Shown here piece by piece: positions 9,122-18,155 of a stretch of DNA of 64,000 nt. Source of the DNA: Roseovarius azorensis (GTDB lineage Bacteria > Pseudomonadota > Alphaproteobacteria > Rhodobacterales > Rhodobacteraceae); NCBI RefSeq assembly GCF_900109455.1, contig NZ_FOAG01000004.1, positions 240,580 through 304,579 of the forward strand. Direction: 5' to 3'. The notes below the pieces were generated by a model. That model did no database searches. It was given only the letters and a program-made list of their open reading frames with translations, and was not told the DNA's origin. Made by a program: the position numbers and the translations under genes. Within the stretch, counting starts at the first letter, position 1. Every line of letters begins with the position of its first letter.

Positions 9122-10797
9122 GTTGCAACGCGCTTGACCCGATGCCGCAAGCGGCGGCGTTCCGGCGCGATGCGGATGAGGTGATGCACCTTTCCCGCAT
9201 AGGGTGCAGCCACCCGACGCGCCTGTCGTTCCTGCGGCGGTTGCTGCGCCGGATGCAGGCAGAGAGCTGGTGCTTTGACAGACCCTTGTGGGACATTGAC
9301 GCGCGCGGCGTGGGCCGTGCGGTGTATCGCGCCTCTGGACCCGTGCGCAGCTACTGCCTTGTCGCCTTTGCCCATGAACTGCCACCCGAGGCGCGCTCGG
9401 ACCGGGTGATTGCGACCGCCTGGGACGCGACCTTCGCCCTCTTTGACGGCACGCCCACGGCCGATGACCTGACCCGACTGGCCGCCAATGTGCCCCTGCA
9501 AGAGGCCGGGCGGATCAGCCCGCGGGAATTGTCGCTGAGCCGCGCCAACAGATCCGTGCGGCTGTTCGATCACGTCGTCGAACGGCTCGCCGCGGGCCAA
9601 CAGCCCGATCCGGCGATGCTGCGCGACACCGGATATCTCATGCGCACCACCGCCGTTTACGGCTCCGGAAAATTCGGGGCGGCGGATCGCGGCATGATCG
9701 CGAACCGCCCGGAACTCAGCGCGCCGTTTCAGGCCGAAATGCTGTCGGTCTGGCTGACACGAACCTTCACCGTCGATCTGGTGAACCATCTGGCAGCGGC
9801 GCGAGGCGGCGCGCGGGCCACAAGGTTGAACAGCACCTTGCGTCGCACACTTGGCGTGGGCAATTCCACCGGCCTGGGGATGGCGCCGTTCCTGGTGCGC
9901 CACCCGGTATTGCTGAACAACTGGATGCTGGCCCGCGAAGAGGCGCTGGCGCGGGTGCGCGCACAGGCGCGGGCGACAGAAACCTCAATTGCCGCATTTG
10001 AAACGGCGCTGGCGGCCGCGATTGACAATGCCGATGAATGGCACAGCACCCACCCTGTCCAGATCGCGAAACTCCGCGACCTGCGAGACGGACTGGCGCG
10101 GCTTGCAGACCATGTGGTGCAGGGCTGGGTTCCGCAGGCACCCCTGCCATGGAACGCACTCTGGACCTGGGGACAGGCCAATCTGCCGCTCGAGGCGCAG
10201 GAGGCGCTGCTGGCGCTGATGCTGGAACCCCATGGCGATCTGGTCGACGGCCTGGCCGATTGCATGGATGCCGACGAGAACAGATTCTTCAGCATAGACG
10301 GCGCGATGCCCGTCGCCACCATGCGCGACATCCTTGTTGCACGGTATGGCTGGGCGCTGGATGTCGATTACGACGATCCTGCCAATTCCGCCCGCTTCTG
10401 GTATATCTCCGAGGAAAAGCTGGAACCGCGCCTTGGCGAGCGTTTCTCGGAACCCGGCGCAGAGCGTGAACTGCCGCTCGACGTCGGACGACAGGCGGCG
10501 GCTCTGTTGCGCGCCCTCAGCGATCAGCCCGGCGCACTGCCCATCGCAGGCTTTCTGCTGACTCATCCGGAACATCGTCTGATGGTCCGCCGGGCACAGA
10601 TCAGCGCAGGCCACCCTTTCGCAGATATCCGCGACAACCTGATTTCCGCCAATATGCTGCCGATGGACCTCTTGCGTTGCAAGCTGGCGTTCTTTGGTGC
10701 TACCCGGTTCGACCCGCGCTCGGATCGCTGGCTGCGGATCAATCTGTTTCAGGGCGCACCCTACCCTGACGAGATGCAAGGCGCAGGGACACCATGA
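9118..10797 (+). CDS. Uncharacterised 559-residue protein of the betaine-type operon
   Basis: I do not recognise this family. The protein is soluble-looking: no signal peptide, no membrane helix, no Cys cluster typical of Fe-S proteins, no Rossmann or Walker motif. It is rich in Ala, Arg and Asp/Glu. Distinct stretches are VMHLSRIGCSHPTRLSFLRR near the N terminus, a central AAVYGSGKFG-like block (RTTAVYGSGKFGAADRGM), LGVGNSTGLGMAPFLV, and a C-terminal half ending HPFADIRDNLISANMLP. The Gly-rich GVGNSTGLGMAP could bind a ligand. It overlaps the M19 gene upstream and the DUF3726 gene downstream by ATGA, so it is an obligate partner in the pathway rather than a passenger. Likely a catalytic subunit of unknown chemistry. 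Confidence 0.75.
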   Translation: MSCNALDPMPQAAAFRRDADEVMHLSRIGCSHPTRLSFLRRLLRRMQAESWCFDRPLWDIDARGVGRAVYRASGPVRSYCLVAFAHELPPEARSDRVIATAWDATFALFDGTPTADDLTRLAANVPLQEAGRISPRELSLSRANRSVRLFDHVVERLAAGQQPDPAMLRDTGYLMRTTAVYGSGKFGAADRGMIANRPELSAPFQAEMLSVWLTRTFTVDLVNHLAAARGGARATRLNSTLRRTLGVGNSTGLGMAPFLVRHPVLLNNWMLAREEALARVRAQARATETSIAAFETALAAAIDNADEWHSTHPVQIAKLRDLRDGLARLADHVVQGWVPQAPLPWNALWTWGQANLPLEAQEALLALMLEPHGDLVDGLADCMDADENRFFSIDGAMPVATMRDILVARYGWALDVDYDDPANSARFWYISEEKLEPRLGERFSEPGAERELPLDVGRQAAALLRALSDQPGALPIAGFLLTHPEHRLMVRRAQISAGHPFADIRDNLISANMLPMDLLRCKLAFFGATRFDPRSDRWLRINLFQGAPYPDEMQGAGTP

Positions 10798-11501
10798 TGA
10801 TCAAGCCGAACGACCCGACCCGCGCGGGATCCGCACCCGTCCCACAAACCGGTAATCCGGCACACCTGTCCCTGTCCGAGATACAGGCGCTGTGTTTCAA
10901 GGCAGCGCGCGGGGCCGGTCATGACTGGGGTCACGCCGAAGAGGCCGGATGGGCCGCCGCCTGGCTGGCCGCCGCCGGACTGCCGGGACCGGCGCTGCTG
11001 CTGGCCTGGCTGCGAGAGACTGACCTTGCCGCCCCCCTGCCCGCACGCGACCGATGGACGACATCTGGCCGCAGACAATGTCCACTGCGCACGGGCGTGG
11101 CGCTGGCCGACCATGCAGCCCTGCCCGAGGGGCCGGGCGTGACCCCGCTCGTTCTCGAAAACCTTGCTCATCCGGCGATCATTCTGCCCTTTGTCGCGCG
11201 GGCGGCGCATCGCATCGGCTCCCGGTTGCTGGTCCGATGCGGGGCTGGCATGATTGATCCCTGCTCTGGCCGTCTGTCGCGGACACCATCCGACAGTGCC
11301 TGCCTGGGCACAGCCCCCATTGACTTGATCATCCTGCGCGAGGACGGCATTACGACCAATCCGCCCACGCCCGCTCCTCATTATGGCGTCATCAGCCTGC
11401 TGCACTGGCAGGCGCTGGATGCGCTCGCGTTGCGGATCACCGTGCCGCCGTCAGCGCAATCCCGCACCGGGGCGGGTGCCGAAGGAGGCGACAATGACTG
11501 A
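10794..11501 (+). CDS. DUF3726-family protein
   Basis: 235 residues, starting in an ATGATGA overlap with the 559-residue gene. The sequence LSLSEIQALCFKAARGAGHDWGHAEEAGWAA is the N-terminal signature of DUF3726, a family without known function. The remainder is Ala/Pro/Gly rich with a central ILPFVARAAHRIGSRLLVR block. There is no signal peptide or membrane helix. Its coupling to the preceding gene suggests the two proteins form one complex or act in consecutive steps. About 90 bp later the ABC importer begins, with a GGGAGAAAG ribosome site, so transport and catabolism are probably co-transcribed. Confidence 0.75.
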   Translation: MMIKPNDPTRAGSAPVPQTGNPAHLSLSEIQALCFKAARGAGHDWGHAEEAGWAAAWLAAAGLPGPALLLAWLRETDLAAPLPARDRWTTSGRRQCPLRTGVALADHAALPEGPGVTPLVLENLAHPAIILPFVARAAHRIGSRLLVRCGAGMIDPCSGRLSRTPSDSACLGTAPIDLIILREDGITTNPPTPAPHYGVISLLHWQALDALALRITVPPSAQSRTGAGAEGGDND

Positions 11502-11592
11502 GATGGCCGCAGGAACGCACCATTTCTCATCAAGACCACCGCAACCAATCCGCAACTATCGAAACTCAACCAGACCAAAAGGGAGAAAGACA

Positions 11593-12555
11593 ATGAGAAA
11601 CCTGACACTTGCGCTGGCATTCGGCGCCTTCAGCCTGCCCGCCGCCGCCTACGCGGACTGCGGCGAGGTCTCGGTGGCCGAGATGAACTGGGCTTCCGGC
11701 TCGATCATCACCAGGATCACCGAATTCCTGATGGTTCAGGGCTATGGCTGTGATGTGACCCTCGTGCCCTCGGCCACCACCACGGCGATCACCTCGCTGG
11801 CGGAAAACAACGAACCCGATATCGTGCCAGAGCTATGGGTGAATTCGGCCCCCGCCTATTTCCGGCTGAACGAGGAAGGCAAAGTGCTCAAGGCCGCCGA
11901 TGTCTTTGCCGAAGGCGGCAGCGAGAACTGGTGGGTGCCCGACTATCTGGTCGAGGCACATCCGGAACTTGCCACGATCGACGGCATCCTCGCCAATCCC
12001 GAACTGGTCGGCGGGCGTTTCCACAACTGCCCCGACGGTTGGGGCTGCCGGATCGCCAACGATAATCTGGTAAAGGCGTTCGACTTTGCGGGCCACGGCA
12101 TCGAGGTGTTCAATCACGGCTCCGGCGATACCCTTCCCGCAGCGATGGCCTCTGCCTACGAAAACAAGGAACCGTGGTTCGGCTATTACTGGGGGCCGAC
12201 CGCCGTTTTGGGCCGCTACAACATGGTTGCGGTGGACATGGGGCCGCATGATCCCGACATCCACGCCTGCAACCAGACCGTCGATTGCGCCACACCGGGC
12301 AAATCGGCCTATCCCGCAGCTCCCGTGCTGACCGTGGTGACCTCCGATTTTGCAGACCGTAACCCGGAGGTGTTCGAACTGGTGAGCAACATCTCGTTCG
12401 GCACGCAGGAACTGAGCAATCTTCTGGCGTGGCAGGCGGATAACAGCGCCTCTGCCGAAGAGGCCGCAGTCTACTTCCTCACCCAGAACAAGGACACCTG
12501 GATGGGTTGGGTGAATGACGAGGCCGGCGAAAAGCTGAGCGCAATCATCCAGTGA
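11593..12555 (+). CDS. Glycine betaine/proline betaine-type ABC substrate-binding protein
   Basis: 320 residues with a clear signal peptide (MRNLTLALAFGAFSLPAAAYA, cleavage near residue 22). It belongs to the ProX/OpuAC type II binding-protein family: VAEMNWASGSIITRITEFLM, a string of aromatic residues (NWWVPDYL, WGPTAVLGRYNM) suited to cation-pi binding of a quaternary amine, and two short Cys pairs (NCPDGWGC, HACNQTVDC). Located in the periplasm, it delivers ligand to the permease at 12655. Start chosen at the ATG after GGGAGAAAGACA. The ligand is not determined, and its place behind the catabolic genes argues for the pathway substrate rather than an osmoprotectant. Confidence 0.88.
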   Translation: MRNLTLALAFGAFSLPAAAYADCGEVSVAEMNWASGSIITRITEFLMVQGYGCDVTLVPSATTTAITSLAENNEPDIVPELWVNSAPAYFRLNEEGKVLKAADVFAEGGSENWWVPDYLVEAHPELATIDGILANPELVGGRFHNCPDGWGCRIANDNLVKAFDFAGHGIEVFNHGSGDTLPAAMASAYENKEPWFGYYWGPTAVLGRYNMVAVDMGPHDPDIHACNQTVDCATPGKSAYPAAPVLTVVTSDFADRNPEVFELVSNISFGTQELSNLLAWQADNSASAEEAAVYFLTQNKDTWMGWVNDEAGEKLSAIIQ

Positions 12556-12621
12556 CCATTGCCACGGATCAGGGCCACGCCATGCGTGCGGCCCTGATCG
12601 CCAGCATGACCGGACAGGGCC

Positions 12622-12643
12622 CCCCGCGGCGGCCCGCGCGGGG
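12622..12643 (+). other. GC-rich stem-loop between binding protein and permease genes
   Basis: The arms CCCCGCG and CGCGGGG can pair over an 8-nt loop in the 99-bp gap between the two ABC genes. No T-run follows. Such hairpins commonly protect the upstream binding-protein mRNA or attenuate the downstream genes; this is inferred from position. Confidence 0.5.
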
Positions 12644-12654
12644 AGAAACCGAAC

Positions 12655-13710
12655 ATGGCGACCTATGATTTCATCTTCAACGTGCTCGGCCTGCGAGAGT
12701 GGTGCGACAAGGACGCCACAGTCGGTCCGATGACCATGGCTGAACTGCTGAACCGTAAACCCGCCGGTGATGACCCCAAGGCGGACATCGGCCCGATGTG
12801 GGAACTGCCCTTCCCTTCGCTCGACGCCCTCAACAAGGCCTGCCCGGCCATCGCGCGCACCCGTGACCTGACCAAAGGGGTCGAGGCCAGCTTTCTCGAC
12901 ATCAAGGATACGCTCAAGGTGGTGCTCGACCCGCTGACCCAGCCGCTCAGCTGGTTCATCAGGGGTGCGCTCTATGCGTTTCAGACAACGCCTTGGTTCA
13001 TCATGATCCCACTGTTGCTTGCGCTTACCTATTTCGCATCCAGATCGCTGAGGTTGGTCGGGTTCGTCGCCGCCTCGATCCTCTTTATGGCCTTCATCGA
13101 CCACTATGACTTTGCAATGCAGACGCTGGCGATCATCTTTGTCTGCGCGCTGCTCTGCGTCCTTCTGGGCGTGCCCATAGGCATCGCCATGTCGCGCAGC
13201 GACACGATGCAGCGTCTGACCATTCCCGTCCTCGACATGCTGCAGACCCTGCCACCCTTCGTCTACCTCATCCCGCTGATCTTTCTGTTTTCCGTGACCG
13301 AACCCAAACTCTACGGCATCGCCATCATCCTGTATGCCATCGTGCCAGTGATCCGGCTGACCGATCTGGGCATCCGACTGGTGGACAAGGAGGTGATTGA
13401 GGCCGCCGATGCCTTTGGTATGACCGAGCGGCAGAAACTCTACGGCGTTCAGATCCCGCTGGCGCTGCCCAACATCATGGCCGGCGTGAACCAGACCATC
13501 ATGATGAGCCTGGCCATGGTCGTGATTGCCTCGCTTGTCTCGGCACCGGGGCTGGGCGTGCTGGTGCTGCGCGGCATCCGCAATCTCGAACTGGGTGTCG
13601 GCCTGATTGCGGGCCTCGGGATCGTCCTGCTGGCGGTGATCCTCGACCGGGTGACCAAGGCGGCGCTGGCCCGCGTCAATGCCGCAAGTGCTGTGCAAAG
13701 AAATTCCTGA
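12655..13710 (+). CDS. Betaine-type ABC transporter permease
   Basis: 351 residues, ProW/OpuAB-like. An N-terminal soluble extension of about 90 residues precedes the membrane core. The core has helices from about residue 105 (PWFIMIPLLLALTYFAS, QTLAIIFVCALLCVLLGVPI) and the BPD_transp_1 loop VIEAADAFGMTERQKLYGVQIPLALP, which contacts the ATPase. LDMLQTLPPFVYLIPLIFLF is characteristic of the betaine/choline group. The ATPase gene follows after 8 bp. The N-terminal extension resembles the tail seen in ProW proteins and is not a separate domain I can name. Confidence 0.88.
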   Translation: MATYDFIFNVLGLREWCDKDATVGPMTMAELLNRKPAGDDPKADIGPMWELPFPSLDALNKACPAIARTRDLTKGVEASFLDIKDTLKVVLDPLTQPLSWFIRGALYAFQTTPWFIMIPLLLALTYFASRSLRLVGFVAASILFMAFIDHYDFAMQTLAIIFVCALLCVLLGVPIGIAMSRSDTMQRLTIPVLDMLQTLPPFVYLIPLIFLFSVTEPKLYGIAIILYAIVPVIRLTDLGIRLVDKEVIEAADAFGMTERQKLYGVQIPLALPNIMAGVNQTIMMSLAMVVIASLVSAPGLGVLVLRGIRNLELGVGLIAGLGIVLLAVILDRVTKAALARVNAASAVQRNS

Positions 13711-13718
13711 GCGGGACG

Positions 13719-14786
13719 ATGGTGATGGACAAAGACATCAAAATATCTATCCGCAATCTCTACAAGATCTTCGGCACCAAACCGCGCGCCGCGCTGGAAC
13801 ATGTCCGCAACGGCCTGTGCAAGGCGGAACTGATGGCACAGCACCACCATGTGCTCGGCCTGCAAGACATCAATGTCGACATGCGCAGCGGCGACATCAC
13901 CGTCATCATGGGCCTGTCCGGTTCTGGCAAATCCACGCTGATCCGGCATCTCAACCGCCTGATCGAACCCACGGCGGGCGAGATCATCGTGGATGGCGAA
14001 AATGTTCTGACATACGGCGAAAGGCGCCTGCGCAAACTGCGCCGCGAACAGATGTCCATGGTATTCCAACATTTCGCGCTGCTGCCGCACCGGACCGTGC
14101 TGGAGAACACCGGCATGGCGCAGGCGGTGCGCGGCAATCCCCGCTCAGATTACGAGGGCGAGGCGCGAAAATGGCTCGATCGGGTCGGGTTGGGCGGCCA
14201 GGGCGGACAATATCCGCACCAGCTATCGGGCGGCATGCAACAGCGCGTCGGGATAGCACGAGCGCTGGCCTCGAACTCACCCATAATGCTGATGGACGAG
14301 GCGTTCTCGGCACTCGATCCGCTGATCCGCACCGACATGCAGGATTTGCTGCTGGAACTCCAGGAAGAACTGCAGAAAACCGTGATCTTCATCAGCCACG
14401 ATCTCGACGAGGCGCTGAAACTGGCCGATCATCTGGTGATCCTGAAGGATGGGCAGGTGGTCCAGCAAGGTGAACCGCAGGATATCCTGCTGCATCCCAA
14501 TGATCCCTATATCGTGGATTTCATCAGCGACATCAACCGCGCACGCGTGCTTCGGGTGCGCTCGGTAATGGAGTCCCCCGACGATCCCGATCAATCCTTC
14601 GCAGGCGAGGTAGACCCCGACGATACGCTGGAATCGGTGATCGCAACGTCGGGCGGCGACACGGCGCTGTGTTACCGCGTCATGCGCGACGGACACCAGA
14701 TCGGCGTTCTGGACATGAAGAAACTGGTGCGCGCGCTCGTTCCGACAGGGGCCGCTCAGAACGGGATGCGGGCGCAGGCGGTCTGA
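13719..14786 (+). CDS. Betaine-type ABC transporter ATP-binding protein
   Basis: 355 residues, ProV/OpuAA-like. Walker A GLSGSGKST, Q-loop FQHFALLPHRTVLENTG, ABC signature LSGGMQQRVGIARALA, Walker B IMLMDEAFSALDP and switch His in VIFISHDLDEALKLAD are all present. The region after the nucleotide domain is shortened compared with the two-CBS ProV tail: there is one region that may be a CBS-like remnant (ALCYRVMRDGHQIGVLDMKKL). Completes the three-gene importer 11593-14786. Convergent with the flavoprotein gene of the second betaine cluster, 31 bp away. Confidence 0.9.
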   Translation: MVMDKDIKISIRNLYKIFGTKPRAALEHVRNGLCKAELMAQHHHVLGLQDINVDMRSGDITVIMGLSGSGKSTLIRHLNRLIEPTAGEIIVDGENVLTYGERRLRKLRREQMSMVFQHFALLPHRTVLENTGMAQAVRGNPRSDYEGEARKWLDRVGLGGQGGQYPHQLSGGMQQRVGIARALASNSPIMLMDEAFSALDPLIRTDMQDLLLELQEELQKTVIFISHDLDEALKLADHLVILKDGQVVQQGEPQDILLHPNDPYIVDFISDINRARVLRVRSVMESPDDPDQSFAGEVDPDDTLESVIATSGGDTALCYRVMRDGHQIGVLDMKKLVRALVPTGAAQNGMRAQAV

Positions 14787-14817
14787 TCCGACCGCCCGAA
14801 AACACCGTATCTGCCAT

Positions 14818-17259
14818 TCAGCATTTCACCCGCTTCATTTCCGGGTCATAGAGCGGCCCCGGATGCACGGAACAGGGCACACGTTTCGTTGCCACCTCCA
14901 ACTCGTAATTGCCGCTCAGCACATGATCGAAACCGATAGCTTCCTCGGCGCGGACATATCCGTAACCAATTGACCTGTTGAGGGTATACCCAAACCCGCC
15001 GCTGCTCAGCCATCCCACGCGCACGCCATTGCGATAGATGGTCTCGCGCCCCGACAGCACGATTTGGGGGTCGGTGGTAAAACAGGCCAGATGTTTTTTT
15101 ACGCCAGTGTCACGCTGATGCTCGGCCGCCCTGCGCCCCTTGAAGTCGATATCCTTCTTCAACTTTACCGCCCAGGACAGCCCGGCCTCGGCTGGCGTGT
15201 GATCCGACCCGATATCGGCCCCCCAGGCCCGATAGCCCTTTTCAAGACGTAGGCTCTCGATCGCGCGGTAACCGGCATCGCGCAGCCCGAACGCGGCCCC
15301 CGCTGCCATCAGCGCGTCATAGACCGTCGTGGCATATTCGACCGGCAGGTGCAGCTCCCAGCCCAGCTCGCCGACATAGGTGACCCGCAGCGCCCTCACC
15401 GGGCAACCGGCGATGCCGATGACCCTCGATGTGCCGAACTTGAACCCGTCGTTTGAAACGTCGCTACCGGTCACCTTTTCCAGAACATCGCGCGCGCGCG
15501 GTCCCATCAGCGACAGCACGCAATAGGCCGAGGTCACATCGACCAGCTGTGCATTCATGCTGCGCGGAATGTTGCGCGAAATCCAGTCGAAATCATGCGT
15601 GGCAAAGCCGGTTCCGGTGACGATGTAATATTCGTCCGTGGCGACCCGCACCGCGGTCACGTCGCATTCGATGCCACCACGGTCATTAAGCATCTGCGTA
15701 TAGATCAGCGATCCGACTGGCCTTTGCACATCATTGGCGGCGATCCAGCTAAGCGCGACCTCGGCATCGGGGCCTTTGAGCGTGAACTTGGCAAAGGAGG
15801 TCTGGTCGATGATCACCGCCGCCTCACGACAGGCCTTGTGCTCTTCGCCAACGGTGTCAAACCAGTTCTGCCGCCCGAAGCTGTAGATATCTCTGGCCTC
15901 CATCCCGTTCGTGGCAAACCAGTTCGGACGTTCCCAGCCCAGCTTTTCACCGAAACACGCCCCCTTGGCGCGTAACCTGTCATATAGCGGCGACTTGCGG
16001 CAGGGGCGCCCGCTGCTGTGTTCCTCGAACGGCCAAGCCATGGTGTAATGCTTGCCATAGGCCTCGATGGTGCGCGTGCGCACCCAGTCGGTATCGAAAT
16101 GCGGACGGCCAAAGCGGCGAATATCCACCGGCCACAGGTCGAACGGCGGCTCACCCTTGGCGACCCATTCGGCCAGCGCCATGCCCGCGCCGCCCCCGGC
16201 GGCAATCCCAAAGGCATTGAACCCCGCGCCGACAAAAAAATTCTTCAGCTCCGGTGCCTCGCCCAGAATGAAATTTCCGTCCGGGGTGAAACTTTCCGGG
16301 CCATTCACAAGCTGCTTGATTCCGGCAGTCTGCAGCGCCGGAACGCGGCCAAGCGCCAGTTCGACGATCTGTTCGAAATGGTCGAAATTGGAATCGAGCA
16401 GCGTGTAATGAAACCCCTCCGGAATACCGTTTACCGCCCAGGGAATCGGGTTTGGCTCGTAGCCCCCCATCACCAGACCGCCCACCTCTTCCTTGTAATA
16501 GGTCAGCCGGTCGGGATCGCGCAACGTCGGCAGGTTCGAGGTCACACCCTCGATCCGTTCGGTCACCATGTACTGATGCTCCATCGACACCAGAGGCACG
16601 TTGACACCCACGGTCGCGGCAAACGCGCGGGTCCACTGGCCAGCGCACAGGATGACCTTTTCGCATTCGACCGGCCCCTGCTCGGTCATCACGCCCCTGA
16701 TGACCCCGTCCTCAAGTGTGACCCCGGTAACCTCGGTATCCTCGATGATCGTCGCCCCCGCCTGTCGCGCGCCCTTGGCCAGCGACAGGGTGATATCGGA
16801 CGGGTTGGCCTGACCGTCGGTCGGCATGTAGGCGGCGCCGACAAGATCATCGACCGTCATCAGCGGCCACAGATCCAGCGCCTCCGATGGCGTCAGCAGA
16901 TTCATCTCCAGTCCGAATGAACGCGCGGTGGTGGCCTGCCGCCTGACCTCGGTCCATCGTTCCTGATTGCACGCCAGCCGCAGCCCGCCATTCATCTTCC
17001 AGCCGGTCGCCTGCCCGGTTTCCTTCTCAAGCCGGTTGTAGAGTTCGACGGAATACCCGAGCAACTGGGTGATATTCGCATTCGTCCGCAACTGACCCAC
17101 CAGCCCCGCCGCGTGAAACGTCGTGCCCGAGGTCAGCTTCTTGCGCTCCAGCAATACCACATCCGTCCAGCCCATCCTGGCCAGATGATATGCCGTCGAG
17201 CAGCCAACGATGCCGCCCCCGATAATAACCGCCCTGGCGCTGCGCGGGATGGTGTTCAT
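14818..17259 (-). CDS. Dimethylglycine/sarcosine dehydrogenase-like FAD and folate-domain oxidoreductase
   Basis: 813 residues from the ATG at 17259, which has GAGGAAG 5 bp upstream; a GTG at 17271 overlapping the previous stop is possible. Domain order: DAO FAD domain with VIIGGGIVGCSTAYHLARMG, the His likely to hold FAD covalently in TTFHAAGLVGQLRT (H49), then an FAO_M linker around residue 400, a GcvT folate-binding domain and GcvT C-terminal domain (DAGYRAIESLRLEKGYRAWG). Enzymes of this layout oxidatively demethylate N-methyl amines and pass the one-carbon unit to tetrahydrofolate. Its place in a betaine-type ABC operon with a choline-kinase-like gene suggests an N-methylated substrate; dimethylglycine, sarcosine or a related compound cannot be told apart. 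Confidence 0.85.
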   Translation of the reverse strand: MNTIPRSARAVIIGGGIVGCSTAYHLARMGWTDVVLLERKKLTSGTTFHAAGLVGQLRTNANITQLLGYSVELYNRLEKETGQATGWKMNGGLRLACNQERWTEVRRQATTARSFGLEMNLLTPSEALDLWPLMTVDDLVGAAYMPTDGQANPSDITLSLAKGARQAGATIIEDTEVTGVTLEDGVIRGVMTEQGPVECEKVILCAGQWTRAFAATVGVNVPLVSMEHQYMVTERIEGVTSNLPTLRDPDRLTYYKEEVGGLVMGGYEPNPIPWAVNGIPEGFHYTLLDSNFDHFEQIVELALGRVPALQTAGIKQLVNGPESFTPDGNFILGEAPELKNFFVGAGFNAFGIAAGGGAGMALAEWVAKGEPPFDLWPVDIRRFGRPHFDTDWVRTRTIEAYGKHYTMAWPFEEHSSGRPCRKSPLYDRLRAKGACFGEKLGWERPNWFATNGMEARDIYSFGRQNWFDTVGEEHKACREAAVIIDQTSFAKFTLKGPDAEVALSWIAANDVQRPVGSLIYTQMLNDRGGIECDVTAVRVATDEYYIVTGTGFATHDFDWISRNIPRSMNAQLVDVTSAYCVLSLMGPRARDVLEKVTGSDVSNDGFKFGTSRVIGIAGCPVRALRVTYVGELGWELHLPVEYATTVYDALMAAGAAFGLRDAGYRAIESLRLEKGYRAWGADIGSDHTPAEAGLSWAVKLKKDIDFKGRRAAEHQRDTGVKKHLACFTTDPQIVLSGRETIYRNGVRVGWLSSGGFGYTLNRSIGYGYVRAEEAIGFDHVLSGNYELEVATKRVPCSVHPGPLYDPEMKRVKC

Positions 17260-17267
17260 GGTCTTCC

Positions 17268-18155
17268 TCACATTGACTGAAAATCGGAGAGCGCAGCCTT
17301 GAAACGTGTCAGGTTCTTTTCCGTGTACCCGCCGTAATCAAAGTCGATGTCCGAGTGGATTTCCGAAACCATGCTCCACATCGTCTCTCGCAGGAGCGAC
17401 GCGCATTTCATGGCGTGATACTGATAATGCAGCTGATCGGTCAGAGGGGCCTCGAAATAGGTCTCCAATAACCAGCGTTCCTGCGCCGGGCCAAGGCCGT
17501 TGTTCGAGGCAAGCCCCGCCAGATCGAACAGTGGCGAATTGAACCCGCCATATTCCCAGTCCAACAACCACAGCCGTTCGCCGTCATCGAGAAAATTCGC
17601 CGCCAGCAGGTCATTATGGCCAAGAACGATCCGCACCGGGCCAACCGCCGCCTCCAGTGTCCCGGCGATGCGGAGCAGATCGTCCAGCTTCGGCACATGA
17701 CGAGAATTCCCCTCTTGCAGCGTCGCCGCGTAGTCGCGCAGCACATGGAACACCCAGAATGTCAGTACCGGACCGCGCAGCCGCGCCATCGCATCGACAT
17801 GACAGCGTTTCAGCAGCGGCACGATACGCGCCAGCATCTCGTTCTGACGCACGACGACCTCATCCAGCGTGGTGCCGTCGATATATTCCAGCACCAGAAT
17901 GCCCGGCTCTGTATGGACGATGGCGGGGGCGACGCCCGCCGCCTGCGCCGCGCGATGCACCGCCTGCTCGTTGAAACGCAGAATCTGGTGCAGCAGGATA
18001 TCCTCGCCCACCCGCACCACATAGCGTTTGCCCTGATCCACCAGCGATACGTTGAGATTGGTGATCCCGCCACCCAGCAGCATGGCTTGCTCCGGCTCCT
18101 TCCAGATCGAGAGAGAACACGCCCGTTCAAGGGCCTCATGCGCAGCAGTTGTCAT
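17268..18155 (-). CDS. Choline/ethanolamine kinase-like phosphotransferase
   Basis: 295 residues, APH/choline kinase fold. Motifs: the catalytic-loop VRIVLGHNDLLAANFLDDGERLW (HNDxxxxN, Brenner-type), and the metal motif WLLDWEYGGFNSPLFDLAGLASN. An N-terminal GGGITNLNVSLVDQGKRYVVRVG holds the Lys/Arg ATP-binding strand. This pattern is closest to bacterial LicA-like choline kinases and thiamine kinases. It starts in an ATGA overlap with the permease and ends overlapping the flavoprotein start region. It may phosphorylate the imported amino alcohol, though the neighbouring demethylase-type flavoprotein would act on a carboxylate, so the order of steps is unclear. Confidence 0.82.
   Translation of the reverse strand: MTTAAHEALERACSLSIWKEPEQAMLLGGGITNLNVSLVDQGKRYVVRVGEDILLHQILRFNEQAVHRAAQAAGVAPAIVHTEPGILVLEYIDGTTLDEVVVRQNEMLARIVPLLKRCHVDAMARLRGPVLTFWVFHVLRDYAATLQEGNSRHVPKLDDLLRIAGTLEAAVGPVRIVLGHNDLLAANFLDDGERLWLLDWEYGGFNSPLFDLAGLASNNGLGPAQERWLLETYFEAPLTDQLHYQYHAMKCASLLRETMWSMVSEIHSDIDFDYGGYTEKNLTRFKAALSDFQSM

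Noticed and set aside
8156..9385. 409-residue open frame opposite the M19 gene
   Set aside because: Shadow frame; the forward gene has family motifs and ATGA couplings on both sides.
11833..13698. 621-residue open frame opposite the first betaine ABC genes
   Set aside because: It is antisense to two well-supported ABC genes and its translation is rich in His, Gln and Asp, typical of a shadow frame in GC-rich DNA.
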